From assembly GCF_001690685.1 (NCBI RefSeq), contig NZ_LZGL01000017.1:310001-374000 (forward strand): a stretch of DNA of 64,000 bases, written 5' to 3'. This DNA comes from Gilliamella sp. wkB112. Lineage in GTDB: Bacteria > Pseudomonadota > Gammaproteobacteria > Enterobacterales > Orbaceae. The position numbers and the translations under genes were made by a program. This document shows, in pieces, positions 28,922 through 41,037 of this stretch (position 1 is its first letter; each line of letters begins with the position of its first letter). Below the pieces are notes generated by a model that had not been told where the DNA came from, did not search any database, and was given only the letters and a program-made list of their open reading frames with translations.

Positions 28922-31318
28922 CTATTTTTTACTCTTTGTCTTTTTATTACTTTGTTTGCTTTTTACGCGTTTTTTATTTTTACTTTTGTTGTCAGTTTTA
29001 CTATTAGCTTTACTACCTGATTTTACACTTTTTTTGTTAGTAGCGGCTTTACTTTTACGTTTTATAACAGCATCAACATTATTCTTATTTGCATTTTGTT
29101 TGCTTTTATCTTTTGCCGTTTTACCTTGGCGTTGTGGTTTATTATTACTATCAACTAATGAAAAATCAATTTTGCGCTCTTCAGGATTGACGTTATCCAC
29201 TTTCACCTTTACTTTATCACCTAAACGGTAACTAAAATGAGTATTTTCACCTAGCAAACGGTTACGTGAAGCATCAAAGCTATAATAGTCATTTTCTAAC
29301 GATGACACATGTACCAGTCCATCTATAAACAAATCATCAAGACGCACAAAAAAGCCGAAATTAACCACACTAGAAATAGTGCCATTATACACTTCACCAA
29401 CATGATCTTGCATATAATCACATTTGAGCCAATCAACAACGTCACGAACCGCCTCGTCAGCACGACGTTCAGTCATTGAACAATGTTCACCAAAATAGAG
29501 CATCTCGCTGGTATTATAACGATGACCACCGGTTTTGCTGGTCTTATGTTTTTCATTAGCTAACACCCATTTAATTGCGCGATGCAACAATAAATCCGGA
29601 TAACGACGAATTGGGGAAGTGAAATGCGCATATTCATCGAGTGCCAAACCAAAATGCCCGCGATTTTCAGGGTCATATATAGCTTGCCTCATTGAGCGTA
29701 AAATAACGGTTTGTAGCATATCGCAATCCGGACGAGTTTCTACTGTTTGCATTAATTGCGCCACATCTTTAGGTTGAGGTTTAGCTCCACCATCCAGTGT
29801 TAGTCCTAATTCACTTAGAATATTACGTAAATTATTCATACGTTCTTCATCCGGCCTATCATGGACACGAAATAGAGAAGGTATCTCGGCATTTATGACT
29901 AATTTAGCTGCAGCAACATTGGCTAAAATCATGCATTCTTCAATAATTTTATGCGCATCATTGCGCTCTGCCATTTCTATACTTTCGATACGTTTATCAG
30001 CATTAAATATAAATTTCGGCTCTTGCGATTCAAAAGCAATAGCACCACGCACCACACGCGCTTTATCGAGTACTTTATATAATCCATATAGATTTTCGAG
30101 ATGCGGGACTAAATCATGGTAATGTTGACGTAATTCCTCGTCCCCTTGTAAGATTTTGGCGACTTTAGTATAAGTCAAGCGCGCATGCGAGTTCATTACT
30201 GCTTCATAAAATTGATAGCCAGTCAAACGACCTTTATTAGACACGGTCATTTCACAAACTAAACATAAACGATCAACTTGTGGATTTAAAGAACAAAGAC
30301 CGTTAGATAATACTTCAGGTAACATTGGAATAACCCGAGATGGGAAATAAACTGATGTTCCTCGTGCACAAGCTTCTTTATCGATTGCCTTACCTAGTCT
30401 AACATAATAACTCACATCGGCAATAGCGACCCATAAACGGTAACCGCCACCACGATTTTTTTGGCAAAACACAGCGTCATCAAAATCACGTGCGTCCTCG
30501 CCATCGATGGTAACTAACGGTAAATCGCGCAGATCTTTGCGTCCTTTTTTGGCACTTTCCGGGACTTGTTCGGTGAATTTACTAGCTTCTTTTTCAACTG
30601 CTTTAGGAAATTCATAAGGAATTTCATGATTACGTAAAGCTATATCAATGGCTAAATTAGTGCCCATTATTTCGCCAAGTACTTCTTTAATTATACCTAC
30701 AGCTTTTTGTCGACGTTCTGGTCGTTGTTGTAATTCAATGACCACTACCGAACCCATGCGCACAGTTCGGTCTGGCTTACCCGCTACTAATATATCAAAA
30801 TTTAAACGACTATCATCCGGCACTACAAAACCGATGCCTTGTTCGATAAAATATCGGCCAACGATTTGATTGCTACGCGGTTCTAAAATACGCACCACAC
30901 GGGCTTCTGTTTTACCTCGATATTGGCTTCCTATCGGTTGCGCTAAAATAACATCACCTTGTAACACCTTTTTCATCTGCTCTGGTGATAAATAGTAATC
31001 TTCAGGCTTACCTTCAACCCGCAAAAATCCAAAACCATCACGGTGGGCTATTACACTGCCTTTCACCATATCAAATTTCTCAGGTAAGGCATAACATTTA
31101 CGCCGAGTAAACACCACTTGTCCATCACGTTCCATAGCACGTAAGCGGCGATGTAAAGCCTCTTTTTGTACGTCATTGTTGATTGACATCGCTTGAGCAA
31201 TTTTTTCTAAATTAGCAGGTTTTGCTTCTTTAGTGAGATAATCTAGAATAAGTTCTCGACTAGCTATTGGAGATTCATATTTCTTAGCTTCTCGATCATA
31301 AAAAGGATCTTTTATCAT
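28922..31318 (-). CDS. rnr: Exoribonuclease R (RNase R, VacB)
   Basis: 798 residues from the ATG at 31318, preceded by AAAGGAAA; a longer frame adds 12 residues and was rejected because the protein then no longer starts like E. coli RNase R (DPF..REA.KY). Domains: N-terminal helix-turn-helix (about 20-80), two cold-shock domains, RNB nuclease domain with [14 protein letters not shown] near residue 275, S1 domain near 640-720, and a very basic Lys/Ser/Asn tail of about 75 residues. It degrades structured RNA and takes part in trans-translation. nsrR, which precedes rnr in E. coli, is absent. Confidence 0.97.
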   Translation of the reverse strand: MIKDPFYDREAKKYESPIASRELILDYLTKEAKPANLEKIAQAMSINNDVQKEALHRRLRAMERDGQVVFTRRKCYALPEKFDMVKGSVIAHRDGFGFLRVEGKPEDYYLSPEQMKKVLQGDVILAQPIGSQYRGKTEARVVRILEPRSNQIVGRYFIEQGIGFVVPDDSRLNFDILVAGKPDRTVRMGSVVVIELQQRPERRQKAVGIIKEVLGEIMGTNLAIDIALRNHEIPYEFPKAVEKEASKFTEQVPESAKKGRKDLRDLPLVTIDGEDARDFDDAVFCQKNRGGGYRLWVAIADVSYYVRLGKAIDKEACARGTSVYFPSRVIPMLPEVLSNGLCSLNPQVDRLCLVCEMTVSNKGRLTGYQFYEAVMNSHARLTYTKVAKILQGDEELRQHYHDLVPHLENLYGLYKVLDKARVVRGAIAFESQEPKFIFNADKRIESIEMAERNDAHKIIEECMILANVAAAKLVINAEIPSLFRVHDRPDEERMNNLRNILSELGLTLDGGAKPQPKDVAQLMQTVETRPDCDMLQTVILRSMRQAIYDPENRGHFGLALDEYAHFTSPIRRYPDLLLHRAIKWVLANEKHKTSKTGGHRYNTSEMLYFGEHCSMTERRADEAVRDVVDWLKCDYMQDHVGEVYNGTISSVVNFGFFVRLDDLFIDGLVHVSSLENDYYSFDASRNRLLGENTHFSYRLGDKVKVKVDNVNPEERKIDFSLVDSNNKPQRQGKTAKDKSKQNANKNNVDAVIKRKSKAATNKKSVKSGSKANSKTDNKSKNKKRVKSKQSNKKTKSKK

Positions 31319-31463
31319 GAGCAATTTCCTTTGAGCAAATATTAGATTAAGCATAGCATAGAGTTAGATAACTTAAAATCTACATTCAATTTATTAACTA
31401 TTAGTAATATGCTTGAAACAGGTTAACAATACTTAAACGTATACCACTCCTGAAACATTTTTA

Positions 31464-31491
31464 CAAAAAATATGGCGCTAAATAGCGCCAT
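31464..31491 (-). terminator. Rho-independent terminator of purD
   Basis: ATGGCGCTA / TAGCGCCAT stem at 31472-31491, followed on the minus strand by ATTTTTTGTAAAAA. It is the end of the purH-purD unit. Confidence 0.85.
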
Positions 31492-31525
31492 TAAGTTATT
31501 TAATTGATTAATAACAATTATATTT

Positions 31526-32818
31526 TTATGCTTGTCTTTTTTCCCTGTCAATTGCACGATAGCCAATATCATGACGATAAAAGCAACCATGCCAATAAAT
31601 ATGTTTAATTTGTTCATAGGCTCTTTGTTGTGCTTCATAAACAGTATTACCTAATGCCGTGACACAAAGCACTCTACCACCATTGGTATATACTCGTCCT
31701 TTTTCTAAGCTAGTCCCAGCATGGAATATTTTACAATCAGCAGTTGATTCTTCCGGTAAACCAATAATTACGTTTTGGGTGTTATATTCACCAGGATAAC
31801 CACCAGCAGCCATAACAACGCCTAAAGCTGGTCTTGGATCCCATTGGGATTTTACTGTATCTAATTTACCTTCAACTGCTGCTAAACAAAGTTCAACCAA
31901 ATCCGACTGCAATCGCATAATGATTGGTTGGGTTTCTGGATCACCAAAACGACAATTAAATTCAATAACTTTGGGATTGCCCTGTTTGTCAATCATTAAA
32001 CCGGCATATAAAAAACCAACATACACATTGCCTTCCTCTGCCATACCCTTGACGGTAGGATAGATAATTTCATCCATCACTCGAGTAAAAACTTCATCAG
32101 TTACTACTGGTGCCGGTGAATAGGCCCCCATACCACCGGTATTTAATCCGGTATCACCATCACCAACTCGTTTATGATCTTGACTGGTTGCCATAGGTTC
32201 AACATGTTTACCATCAACCATGACGATAAAACTGGCTTCTTCTCCATCAAGAAATTCTTCAACAACAACTCGATGTCCCGCATCTCCAAATGCATTGCCT
32301 GCCAACATGTCATGTACTGCTTCTTCAGCTTCTTTAAGTGTTGTGGCAACTATAACACCTTTACCAGCAGCAAGTCCGTCCGCTTTGATAACAATTGGCG
32401 CACCTTTTTCACGAATATAAGCAATTGCAGGATCTACTTCGGTAAAATTTTGATATTCTGCCGTAGGGATTTTATGTCTAGCCAGAAAATCTTTGGTAAA
32501 GGCTTTAGAACCTTCTAGCTGAGCGGCTGATTTTGACGGACCAAAAATTTTCAGGCCTGCTTTTTGAAAACTATCAACCACACCAATAACTAAGGGAGCT
32601 TCCGGACCTACAATGGTTAAATCAATTTGCTGTTGTTGGGCAAAATTTAGCAATCCACCAACATCAGTTGCTTTAATATTGATGTTCTCTAGTGTTGGTT
32701 CAAGCGCTGTACCGGCGTTACCCGGGGCAACAAAAACTCTTGTAACTAATGGGGACTGTGCCACCTTCCAAGCAAGTGCATGTTCACGACCGCCATTTCC
32801 AATAACTAATACTTTCAT
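31526..32818 (-). CDS. purD: Phosphoribosylamine--glycine ligase (PurD)
   Basis: 430 residues (E. coli 429). Second step of de novo purine synthesis: ATP-dependent joining of 5-phosphoribosylamine and glycine. Starts MKVLVIGNGGREHALAWK with the GNGGREH nucleotide-binding loop, followed by the ATP-grasp domain with KADGLAAGKGV near residue 143 and the GGMGAYSPAP motif near residue 230. ATG follows AAAGGA. It is 119 bases downstream of purH on the same strand; the purHD order is that of E. coli. The last about 15 residues are lysine- and arginine-rich and end EKRQA. Confidence 0.96.
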   Translation of the reverse strand: MKVLVIGNGGREHALAWKVAQSPLVTRVFVAPGNAGTALEPTLENINIKATDVGGLLNFAQQQQIDLTIVGPEAPLVIGVVDSFQKAGLKIFGPSKSAAQLEGSKAFTKDFLARHKIPTAEYQNFTEVDPAIAYIREKGAPIVIKADGLAAGKGVIVATTLKEAEEAVHDMLAGNAFGDAGHRVVVEEFLDGEEASFIVMVDGKHVEPMATSQDHKRVGDGDTGLNTGGMGAYSPAPVVTDEVFTRVMDEIIYPTVKGMAEEGNVYVGFLYAGLMIDKQGNPKVIEFNCRFGDPETQPIIMRLQSDLVELCLAAVEGKLDTVKSQWDPRPALGVVMAAGGYPGEYNTQNVIIGLPEESTADCKIFHAGTSLEKGRVYTNGGRVLCVTALGNTVYEAQQRAYEQIKHIYWHGCFYRHDIGYRAIDREKRQA

Positions 32819-32937
32819 ACAAGATCCTTTAAATACTTCCCTTTGCCAGAGAAAATAAATAGATAGAGTTTTATAAAACTAGGTACTGAAATTTATGTTG
32901 TTTCTTGATACCAATTAATTAAACCAATCTCAAAATA

Positions 32938-34530
32938 TTAATGCCTAAAATGACGCATATTCGTAAAAATCATGGCAATATTATGTTCATTTGCAGCTTG
33001 AATTACTTCATCATCACGGATAGATCCCCCTGGTTGGATCACACAAGTAACTCCAACTGCTGCAGCGGCATCAATACCATCTCTAAATGGGAAAAAGGCA
33101 TCTGAAGCAACCACTGAACCTGCTACTTCTAAATTTTCATCAGTAGCTTTTATGCCAGCAATTTTTGCTGAATAAACCCGACTCATTTGCCCTGCTCCAA
33201 TTCCAATTGTCATGTTATCTTTTGCATACACAATCGCATTGGATTTAACAAATTTAGCAACTTTCCAACAAAACAGAGCATCAGCAAGTTCTTTGCTTGT
33301 TGGTTGCCGGTTAGTAACCACTTTTAAATCTGCTTCAGACACCATTCCTAAATCACGATCTTGAACTAATAATCCACCATTTACACGTTTAAAATCTAAA
33401 CTTTTTATGGATGAATTCGACCATTCGCCACATTCAAGCACCCTGACATTCTTTTTAGCAGCTGTAATAGCCAATGCTTCTTGGCTAACCGATGGTGCAA
33501 TAATTACTTCAACAAATTGTTGGTCGACAATGGTTCGCGCTGTTTCGGCATCTAAAGTGCGATTGAATGCAATAATGCCACCAAAAGCTGAAGTTGGATC
33601 GGTTTTAAATGCACGCAAATAAGCATTTAAGATTGTATCACTAGTTGCCACACCGCATGGGTTAGCATGTTTTACAATCACACAGGCTGGTTCACTAAAG
33701 GTTTTCACACATTCAAGTGCAGCATCAGTATCAGCAATATTATTATAAGAAAGCTCTTTACCTTGTAGCTGTTTAGCTGTGGCAATACAAGCTTCTTTTA
33801 CACCATCTTCAATGTAAAAAGCTGCTCCTTGGTGAGCATTTTCGCCATAACGCATATTCTGTTTTTTAATAAATTGCAGATTTAATGTCCTCGGAAATTC
33901 ACCAGCCAGCTTGTCTGTTTCACCAAAATAAGGTGGAACTAATTGACCAAAATAATTAGCGATCATGCCATCGTATTTTGCTGTGTGTTCAAAAGCTTTG
34001 ATCGCTAAATTAAAACGATATTCTAAGGAGAGGGAGTTTTGATTACCATCCATCATAGCAATAATATTGGTATAATCATTACAATCAACGACAATGGCTA
34101 CATCTTTATGGTTTTTTGCCGCGGATCGAACCATTGTGGGCCCACCAATATCTATATTTTCAACGGCATCCTCTAATGTGCAATTGGTTTTAGCTACTGT
34201 TTGAGCAAACGGATACAAATTAACCACAACCATATCAATTGGTTTAATCTGATGTTGCTGCATTATTGCATCATCAACGCCTCGTCGCCCTAATATAGCA
34301 CCATGGATTTTAGGATGTAAAGTTTTTACTCTGCCATCCATCATTTCCGGAAAGCCAGTATAATCCGCTACTTCGATCACTGGGATTTGATGTTCCATTA
34401 GTAGCTTAGCTGTACCACCTGTTGATAAGAGTTCTACATTTCGTTGAGATAACGCTTGGGCAAATTCTATTATTCCAGTTTTGTCGGACACACTAAGTAA
34501 GACTCGACGAATAGGACGATACTGTTGCAT
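32938..34530 (-). CDS. purH: Bifunctional AICAR transformylase / IMP cyclohydrolase (PurH)
   Basis: 530 residues (E. coli 529) from the ATG at 34530, preceded by GGAG; a frame with 11 extra N-terminal residues was rejected. Catalyses the last two steps of IMP synthesis. The N-terminal cyclohydrolase domain (about 1-195) has [11 protein letters not shown] and [13 protein letters not shown]; the C-terminal transformylase has the KHANPCG motif near residue 267 and ends [10 protein letters not shown]. It is first of the purH-purD pair. I looked for a PurR box upstream and found only a weak half-match. Confidence 0.97.
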   Translation of the reverse strand: MQQYRPIRRVLLSVSDKTGIIEFAQALSQRNVELLSTGGTAKLLMEHQIPVIEVADYTGFPEMMDGRVKTLHPKIHGAILGRRGVDDAIMQQHQIKPIDMVVVNLYPFAQTVAKTNCTLEDAVENIDIGGPTMVRSAAKNHKDVAIVVDCNDYTNIIAMMDGNQNSLSLEYRFNLAIKAFEHTAKYDGMIANYFGQLVPPYFGETDKLAGEFPRTLNLQFIKKQNMRYGENAHQGAAFYIEDGVKEACIATAKQLQGKELSYNNIADTDAALECVKTFSEPACVIVKHANPCGVATSDTILNAYLRAFKTDPTSAFGGIIAFNRTLDAETARTIVDQQFVEVIIAPSVSQEALAITAAKKNVRVLECGEWSNSSIKSLDFKRVNGGLLVQDRDLGMVSEADLKVVTNRQPTSKELADALFCWKVAKFVKSNAIVYAKDNMTIGIGAGQMSRVYSAKIAGIKATDENLEVAGSVVASDAFFPFRDGIDAAAAVGVTCVIQPGGSIRDDEVIQAANEHNIAMIFTNMRHFRH

Positions 34531-34881
34531 GAAAAGGCTCCGAAGTTGATAGTTAACATCCAATTCTAGAAAATAAATATTATATATAAAACAACAATGG
34601 ATGTTTAGTTTTACTTAATATGATCTAATATAAAAACTAGTAATTATTGTAAATAAACATACAACTATCTATTTTAAATATACGTTTACTATGTTTCCTT
34701 ACTTACGCAAATTATTACCCATTAGTTGATTTTTTTGAAAGGTATTCAAAGTAATTTTTTATAAAAAATGAGTAATATTTTACTAACTATAATTCGATTT
34801 TAACTTTGCTATTAGTATTAATTTTATTAATATATTTATTGTATCTAATTGATAATAATTGCTAATGATTATTCCTATTTA
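34531..34881. other. 351-base gap between era and purH
   Basis: No gene, tRNA or convincing hairpin. It is strongly AT-rich and holds the purH promoter on the minus strand and the end of the era transcript. The only purine-related hint is ACGCAAATTATTAC (34705-34718), which matches one half of a PurR box and not the other. Confidence 0.4.
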
Positions 34882-35787
34882 CTAGTCATCACTATAACCT
34901 AAACTACGTAAAGCACGCTCGTCGTCAGCCCATCCTGCTTTCACTTTCACCCAAAGTTCTAAATGGACTTTATTATCAAAGAAGGATTGCATGTCTTTAC
35001 GTGCTTCAATACCAATTTTTTTGATTTTTTCGCCTTTATTGCCGATGACCATTTTCTTTTGCCCATCACGTTCAACTAAAATAAGACCATTAATACGATA
35101 CATGCCGGTTCGTTCATCAACTTTGAATTGTTCTATTTCAACGGTTACAGAATAAGGTAATTCATCCCCTAAAAAACGCATTAGTTTTTCACGAATAATT
35201 TCTGATGCCATAAAGCGTTGTGAGCGGTCGGTAATATAATCTTCAGGGAAATGATGTTCCCCTTCGGGTAAGTGTTTTTTTACAATATCTTTGATTATAT
35301 CTATACCTTCACCTTTTTCGGCGCTAATTGGTACTACATCCAGAAAATTAATTTTTTGGCTAATTTCTTGAATATGTGGTAATAATTGGGTTTTATCGAT
35401 GACATTATCGATTTTATTAATAACTAATAACACTGGGCATTTACACCCTTTTAATTTATTAGCCACCATTTCATCGTCATCATTCCAATGAGTACCTTCA
35501 ACGACAAAAATAACCAATTCAACATCACCTATCGAGCTACTTGCTGCTCGATTCATGAGTCGGTTAATTGCTCGTTTTTCTTCGATATGCAGTCCAGGAG
35601 TATCAATATAGATCACCTGATCATTATCTTGGGTATCAATGCCAATAATTCGATGACGGGTAGTTTGAGCCTTACGAGAGGTAATCGAAATTTTTTGACC
35701 TAATAGTTGATTTAATAATGTTGACTTACCTACATTTGGTCTACCAACAATGGCAACAAATCCACAATGTTGTTTTATATCTGTCAT
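34882..35787 (-). CDS. era: GTPase Era
   Basis: 301 residues (E. coli 301). Binds 16S rRNA near its 3' end and aids 30S maturation. G1 motif [12 protein letters not shown] (about 15-26), G2/switch with RHRIIG, G3 DTPGLH near residue 62, G4 NKID near residue 124, then a KH RNA-binding domain with [11 protein letters not shown] near residue 248. Its ATG overlaps the rnc TGA (ATGA), so it is coupled to RNase III. In E. coli recO and pdxJ follow; here era ends the unit. Confidence 0.97.
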   Translation of the reverse strand: MTDIKQHCGFVAIVGRPNVGKSTLLNQLLGQKISITSRKAQTTRHRIIGIDTQDNDQVIYIDTPGLHIEEKRAINRLMNRAASSSIGDVELVIFVVEGTHWNDDDEMVANKLKGCKCPVLLVINKIDNVIDKTQLLPHIQEISQKINFLDVVPISAEKGEGIDIIKDIVKKHLPEGEHHFPEDYITDRSQRFMASEIIREKLMRFLGDELPYSVTVEIEQFKVDERTGMYRINGLILVERDGQKKMVIGNKGEKIKKIGIEARKDMQSFFDNKVHLELWVKVKAGWADDERALRSLGYSDD

Positions 35788-36458
35788 TTTATACCTAATT
35801 GGTTTAGTGCTTCTTGAGCAGCAGCTTGTTCTGCTTTACGACGACTTAAACCCCGTCCCAAATATTCATGACTATCATTGTCAATTTTACATTGGATCAA
35901 GAATTCTTGTTCGTGATTATCACCAGTGACTTCAAGAATCAAGTAACATGGGCGTGGATGATGAATACCTTGCAAATATTCTTGCAGACGGGTTTTGGCG
36001 TCTTTCTGTTTAATTCCTGGTTTTATTTCATCCAATCGAGACTGGTACCAAGATAAAATTAATTGACGTATAGTTTCAATATCACTATCTAAATAAATAG
36101 CACCAATGATTGCTTCTACCGCATCAGAAATAATTGATTCACGGCGAAATCCACCACTTTTTAATTCACCTTGACCAAGGATTAAATAATCACCTAGTTT
36201 AAAATTTTTCCCTATCACTGCTAAGGTTTGGCCACAAACTAAGGTAGCTCGCATTTGGCTCAAATCACCTTCATCTTGTTTTACAAAACGGTGATAAAGT
36301 TCATCAGCTATCACAAAACTTAAAATAGAATCGCCTAAAAATTCTAAACGCTCATTATGAATTTTATTAGCACTACGATGAGTTAGTGCTAATTCAAGTA
36401 ATGTAAGGTTTTTGAATTTATAGCCTAATGCTTGTTGTATTTGACTAAATTTTTTCAT
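35784..36458 (-). CDS. rnc: Ribonuclease III (RNase III)
   Basis: 224 residues (E. coli 226) from the ATG at 36458; the longer frame (26 extra residues) runs back into the lepB end and was rejected. Cleaves double-stranded RNA, processing rRNA precursors and regulating messages. The nuclease domain contains [12 protein letters not shown] (about residues 38-49) with catalytic Glu and Asp, and [14 protein letters not shown] near residue 115. A dsRNA-binding domain fills the C-terminus (KTRLQEYLQ to the [13 protein letters not shown] segment). lepA-lepB-rnc-era is the E. coli order. Confidence 0.97.
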   Translation of the reverse strand: MKKFSQIQQALGYKFKNLTLLELALTHRSANKIHNERLEFLGDSILSFVIADELYHRFVKQDEGDLSQMRATLVCGQTLAVIGKNFKLGDYLILGQGELKSGGFRRESIISDAVEAIIGAIYLDSDIETIRQLILSWYQSRLDEIKPGIKQKDAKTRLQEYLQGIHHPRPCYLILEVTGDNHEQEFLIQCKIDNDSHEYLGRGLSRRKAEQAAAQEALNQLGIK

Positions 36459-36471
36459 AATAGTTACACAA

Positions 36472-37473
36472 CTAGTGTATGCTACCAATACGGTTAAATC
36501 GAATACCCGTTGGCCATTCATCAGGTTGTTTTTCAAAACTCATCCAAATTGCTACAGCTTTACCAACAAAATTACCTTCAGGGACAAAACCGAAGTAACG
36601 GCTGTCACCACTATTATCGCGATTATCACCCATCATGAAATAGTGACCTTCAGGTACTACCCACGTAGCTATTGGTTGACCATTTTGATGATAAAAACGA
36701 CTAATGTCTTCTTGTGTCCCTTGAGTTGTTAAAATATCGTGAGTCACATTACCTAAGGTTTCTTTTTGTATTTCCATATTCAGTGTTGCTAAAGGATTTG
36801 AAGCTGCAATACCTTTACTTGCATACTGTTCTGAGGTATAGAAACTAGGATTTGACCTATAATTTTTATGTACCTCTTTCCAATTACTCATTTCCGGATC
36901 ACTATAATGCAAATCAAGAGGCATTGATTGTTGCCCCACACAATTCTCATCTGATGATTGGCAAGCTGGATAGATAACAAGCTTTTTCTCTTTGACAAGG
37001 TAAACAATTTTATCACCAGGGATTCCTACCACGCGTTTAATCAAATCCAACTGTGAATCATTGGGATGCTTAAATACTGCCACCTCACCACGTTGTGGAT
37101 GCCCGGTAGAAATCAATACAGTATTGGTAATCGGATCACGTAAGCCATATGAATATTTTTGCACAGCAATAAAATCACCAATTAACAATGTTTGAATCAT
37201 TGAACCGGATGGAATTTGAAAAGGTTCCAATAAAAAAGAACGAATCACAAATACCACAAATAAAACAGGGAAAAAAGAGGCTAAACTTTCTACCCAACCT
37301 TTAGGTTTACCGACTTCAGCAAGTACTTTCCCATCAACTTCACCATTAGTTTGTTGACGTACGGCTTCAACTTTACGTTGTCTTTCTGGTTTCCATTTGA
37401 ACTTTTCTAGAAACCAAAAAATTGCGGTAATAAATGTAGCTAATGTTAATATGATGGCAAATGTTCCAGCCAT
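36472..37473 (-). CDS. lepB: Signal peptidase I (LepB)
   Basis: 333 residues (E. coli 324). Inner-membrane serine protease that removes signal peptides from exported proteins. One N-terminal membrane helix (about 3-22) and a second near residues 62-80, with the catalytic domain in the periplasm: Ser in [14 protein letters not shown] (about residue 94), Lys in [11 protein letters not shown] (about residue 150), and the C-terminal [12 protein letters not shown] box near residue 277. Good GAGG ribosome site. It follows lepA by 20 bases. Confidence 0.96.
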   Translation of the reverse strand: MAGTFAIILTLATFITAIFWFLEKFKWKPERQRKVEAVRQQTNGEVDGKVLAEVGKPKGWVESLASFFPVLFVVFVIRSFLLEPFQIPSGSMIQTLLIGDFIAVQKYSYGLRDPITNTVLISTGHPQRGEVAVFKHPNDSQLDLIKRVVGIPGDKIVYLVKEKKLVIYPACQSSDENCVGQQSMPLDLHYSDPEMSNWKEVHKNYRSNPSFYTSEQYASKGIAASNPLATLNMEIQKETLGNVTHDILTTQGTQEDISRFYHQNGQPIATWVVPEGHYFMMGDNRDNSGDSRYFGFVPEGNFVGKAVAIWMSFEKQPDEWPTGIRFNRIGSIH

Positions 37474-37493
37474 TTTTTTTCCTCTTTAACTGA

Positions 37494-39290
37494 TTAATCT
37501 TTTCCTACATGCAAAATAGCTAAAAATGCTTCTTGTGGTAACTCAACATTACCAACTTGTTTCATGCGTTTTTTACCTTCTTTTTGCTTCTGTAAAAGTT
37601 TCTTTTTACGACTAACGTCACCACCATAACATTTGGCTAAAACGTTTTTACGTAGCTGTTTAACTGTAGAACGAGCAATAATATGATTACCAATAGCTGC
37701 TTGGATTGCGATATCAAATTGTTGACGAGGAATAAGATCTTTCATTTTTTCGACTAATTCACGTCCACGATAAGCAGCATTATCTCTATGCGTTATTAAA
37801 GCTAAAGCATCGACACGTTCACCATTAATAAGCACATCCAGACGAACCATATCGGCAACTTGAAAACGCTTAAAGCTATAATCTAAGGACGCATAACCCC
37901 GAGAAGTAGATTTCAATTTATCAAAAAAATCCAATACTACTTCTGTCATTGGTATTTCATATGTTAAGGCAACTTGGTTACCGTGATAAACCATGTGAGT
38001 TTGTACACCTCGCTTCTCAACACATAAAGTAATCACGTTGCCTAAATAATTCTGAGGAACGAGTATATTACACTCAGCAATAGGTTCTCGTAATTCCTGA
38101 ATATTATTCACAGCCGGTAGTTTTGCTGGGCTGTCAACATAAATTATTTCATTTGATGTGGTTAATACTTCATAAACCACGGTTGGTGCTGTGGTAATGA
38201 GATCCAAGTTATATTCACGTTCTAAGCGTTCTTGGATGATTTCCATATGCAGTAAACCAAGGAAACCACAACGAAATCCAAAACCTAAAGCACCAGAATT
38301 TTCTGGTTCATAAAATAATGATGCGTCATTCAAACTTAATTTACCTAGTGCATCACGAAAGGATTCATAATCATCTGAACTAGTCGGGAATAAACCCGCG
38401 TACACTTGAGGTTTTACCTTTTTAAATCCAGGAAGTGGTTTATCGGCAGGTGTACGTGCTAAAGTTAAGGTATCACCAACAGGAGCGCCTAAAATATCTT
38501 TAATTGCACAAACAACCCAACCTACTTCACCACAATGTAAACAATCTTTATCCACTTGTTTAGGTGTGAAAATACCCAAGCGATCAACATTATAAGTAAT
38601 GCCTGTACTCATCACTTTAATTTTATCGTCTTTTCGGAGTTCACCGTTCTTTATTCGAATTAAGGAAACCACACCTAAATAATTATCAAACCATGAATCA
38701 ATAATCAGTGCTTGTAATGGGGCATCGGTATGACCTTCTGGTGGTGGAATATCTTTAACTAATTGCTCTAGGACATCAGTTACACCAACACCAGTTTTAG
38801 CTGAGCAACGAACGGCATTGCTGGCATCAATACCGACGATATCTTCAATCTCTTCGGCAACACGTTCAGGTTCTGCGGCAGGTAAATCAATTTTATTAAG
38901 AACAGGCACCACCTCAAGATTCATATCTAAAGCAGTATAACAATTAGCTAGAGTTTGCGCTTCCACACCTTGACCAGCATCAACAACGAGTAAAGCCCCT
39001 TCACAAGCAGCAAGTGAACGTGAAACTTCATAAGAAAAATCGACATGACCTGGCGTATCAATAAAATTGAGCTGATATGTTTGGCCATTTTTAGCATGGT
39101 AATCTAAGGTAACGCTTTGTGCTTTAATTGTTATGCCTCGTTCACGTTCCAGATCCATTGAATCTAAAACTTGCGCTTCCATCTCACGATCTGAAAGACC
39201 GCCACAAATTTGGATAATACGGTCCGAAAGCGTTGATTTACCATGGTCAATATGAGCAATGATTGAAAAATTGCGGATATTTTTATTCAT
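37494..39290 (-). CDS. lepA: Elongation factor 4 (LepA)
   Basis: 598 residues (E. coli 599). Translational GTPase that back-translocates or remobilises ribosomes and helps 30S assembly. G1 [13 protein letters not shown] (about 12-24), switch I with [12 protein letters not shown]3 [13 protein letters not shown]4 NKIDL. The LepA-specific C-terminal domain ends with the basic block [20 protein letters not shown]. First gene of the lepA-lepB-rnc-era unit and 139 bases after rseB. Confidence 0.97.
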   Translation of the reverse strand: MNKNIRNFSIIAHIDHGKSTLSDRIIQICGGLSDREMEAQVLDSMDLERERGITIKAQSVTLDYHAKNGQTYQLNFIDTPGHVDFSYEVSRSLAACEGALLVVDAGQGVEAQTLANCYTALDMNLEVVPVLNKIDLPAAEPERVAEEIEDIVGIDASNAVRCSAKTGVGVTDVLEQLVKDIPPPEGHTDAPLQALIIDSWFDNYLGVVSLIRIKNGELRKDDKIKVMSTGITYNVDRLGIFTPKQVDKDCLHCGEVGWVVCAIKDILGAPVGDTLTLARTPADKPLPGFKKVKPQVYAGLFPTSSDDYESFRDALGKLSLNDASLFYEPENSGALGFGFRCGFLGLLHMEIIQERLEREYNLDLITTAPTVVYEVLTTSNEIIYVDSPAKLPAVNNIQELREPIAECNILVPQNYLGNVITLCVEKRGVQTHMVYHGNQVALTYEIPMTEVVLDFFDKLKSTSRGYASLDYSFKRFQVADMVRLDVLINGERVDALALITHRDNAAYRGRELVEKMKDLIPRQQFDIAIQAAIGNHIIARSTVKQLRKNVLAKCYGGDVSRKKKLLQKQKEGKKRMKQVGNVELPQEAFLAILHVGKD

Positions 39291-39428
39291 ATCAATAAAT
39301 TATAATTTGTATTTTAGTTATATAGTGTTAATTATCTAAAATACCACTTATAAAAATAATATTTTAAATAATCACGAAAGAAAATAGAAAAGAAACATTT
39401 TACACATTAATAACCTCTAAGCATAGTA

Positions 39429-40430
39429 TTATCGAGATGTTTCCGCTGTTTTTTCGACAATATTTTGAGCTATCCTTTCAACGGTTACTAGGGGTAAGTT
39501 ACCAATAATAATAATATTTTTATTAGCAATATTAGTTGAAAATATTGATCTGCCACCTTGCTGTATGAATTGATTAGATTGTTTAGTAGCTTCAGATGAA
39601 ACATTCACCGTGAAAGAAAAAACACCATCTGAAAACAATTTAGTAGCAATATCTGAATTATAAAAATTTACATTATATGCAGCAATCTCTTTAAATCCTT
39701 TTGGTAACCAAGCTAATTGCCATTCGTCTAAAACATCATTTTGTTTGTCGATCGCCAATAAAATTGGATAAGTCCGGCTATTAATATAATCCGCTATTTT
39801 TTTCTTATCAAAATTTTTATCTAGTAAAACGACTTTTAGTTGACTAATAATCTCATTATTTTGATCTAATAAGTCTATACGCATTGGCAAGCAGGTATCA
39901 TCATCGATCCATATAACATAGCTGTAACGATCTTTTTCTTTTGCGATTATTCTGACAAGTTGCACGCTGTGATTTGCTGTTCTTGTTTTGCCTAGCAAAA
40001 TAAAGTCATATATGTCTGTCAGTTTTGAAAAATCATTATAAATGACATCAGGAAAAGCTTCGACAATTCGGGGACTAGTTATAGAAAATGATGGGCTATC
40101 AGGTTGAAAATAACTAGTAATACTGTTATGTAAAATAATTTCTTTGGCAGGACCTTCAAGATAAAGTAAATAAGCATTAATATCTTCTTTTTTAGCTGCC
40201 CCTAAATGAGTATATTCAAAAGTAGTTACATAATCATTTTTATTTTGGGAAACAAAATTAACACGGTAATTTTGCGTTTGTACTGCTCGGGTCATTTTAT
40301 TTAATAGCATTAAGCCATCATCAGACTCAACAGCATACGTGAATAAAGGGAACAAAATAAAAAACAGAGTGCAAATATATTTTTTACTCTGTTTAATAAG
40401 AAAAATTATTAAATTACGTTGAAATTTCAT
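39429..40430 (-). CDS. rseB: Sigma-E regulatory protein RseB
   Basis: 333 residues (E. coli 318). A long basic start and hydrophobic run (signal peptide ending TYAVES) place it in the periplasm. It has the MucB/RseB fold: an N-terminal lipoprotein-like domain with MTRAVQTQNY and a smaller C-terminal domain. It protects RseA from DegS cleavage and senses lipopolysaccharide or mislocalised lipoproteins. It starts 6 bases after rseA. rseC, which follows in E. coli, is missing: lepA comes next on the same strand. Confidence 0.9.
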   Translation of the reverse strand: MKFQRNLIIFLIKQSKKYICTLFFILFPLFTYAVESDDGLMLLNKMTRAVQTQNYRVNFVSQNKNDYVTTFEYTHLGAAKKEDINAYLLYLEGPAKEIILHNSITSYFQPDSPSFSITSPRIVEAFPDVIYNDFSKLTDIYDFILLGKTRTANHSVQLVRIIAKEKDRYSYVIWIDDDTCLPMRIDLLDQNNEIISQLKVVLLDKNFDKKKIADYINSRTYPILLAIDKQNDVLDEWQLAWLPKGFKEIAAYNVNFYNSDIATKLFSDGVFSFTVNVSSEATKQSNQFIQQGGRSIFSTNIANKNIIIIGNLPLVTVERIAQNIVEKTAETSR

Positions 40431-40436
40431 TTTAGA

Positions 40437-40997
40437 TTAATGAGCATTTAACCTTTTTTGCAATTCGTAGTCTTGCACAAGTAATTTAATTTTATCATAT
40501 TGTCTTTTTTCTAGTAATTGCTGATCATTTTTTTGTTGAATACCGCCAACAGGAGCAACATTGACGCCGACAGGAACAGTATTTAAAGTAGGAGCCCCAT
40601 TAACTTCTTTAGTTTGATCTTGATGGTACTGTACCCCAGCAATAATCGCTAAGGTTACACAAGCAGCTAAACCAACTTGGCTTAGGTGAGTCACAACATC
40701 TTTCATACGAACCCAAAGCAAATTGCCTACTTTTGGAAGAGTAATTTCACGTGGAATAGGTTGTTCATCCAGTTGGTTATATAAATTATCATTAGCTATA
40801 GCTTGAGCAATTTGATTAGAAACATCTAACGTTAATGTACTATTATGCAATTCACCATGTAAGGCTCCTCTTACAATATGGTAACGATGCCAACATAATC
40901 GTAAACTTTCATCGTCTGAGATATCATTAATTATATGATCATCTGTAAACTCACCATCCATAAATGACGAAAGTTTTTCTTTCTGTTCTTTTAACAT
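40437..40997 (-). CDS. rseA: Anti-sigma-E factor RseA
   Basis: 186 residues (E. coli 216, so shorter). The N-terminal cytoplasmic domain (about 1-90) starts MLKEQKEKLSSFMDGEF, the sigma-binding segment, with a W-RYH motif (RLCWHRYHIVRGALHG). A single membrane helix is near residues 105-121 and the periplasmic tail ends with a Gln-rich stretch. It holds sigma-E at the membrane until cleaved by DegS and RseP under envelope stress. Between rpoE and rseB, as in E. coli. Confidence 0.92.
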   Translation of the reverse strand: MLKEQKEKLSSFMDGEFTDDHIINDISDDESLRLCWHRYHIVRGALHGELHNSTLTLDVSNQIAQAIANDNLYNQLDEQPIPREITLPKVGNLLWVRMKDVVTHLSQVGLAACVTLAIIAGVQYHQDQTKEVNGAPTLNTVPVGVNVAPVGGIQQKNDQQLLEKRQYDKIKLLVQDYELQKRLNAH

Positions 40998-41037
40998 AGT
41001 AGATACCTTAAATTTACAACTGCTCTATTTAATTTTT

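Noticed and set aside
31423-31638. 71-codon frame at the end of purD
   Set aside because: It overlaps the conserved purD end and its terminator, with no family similarity.
34703-34720. PurR box before purH
   Set aside because: Only one half of the palindrome (ACGCAAA) matches; the other half does not.
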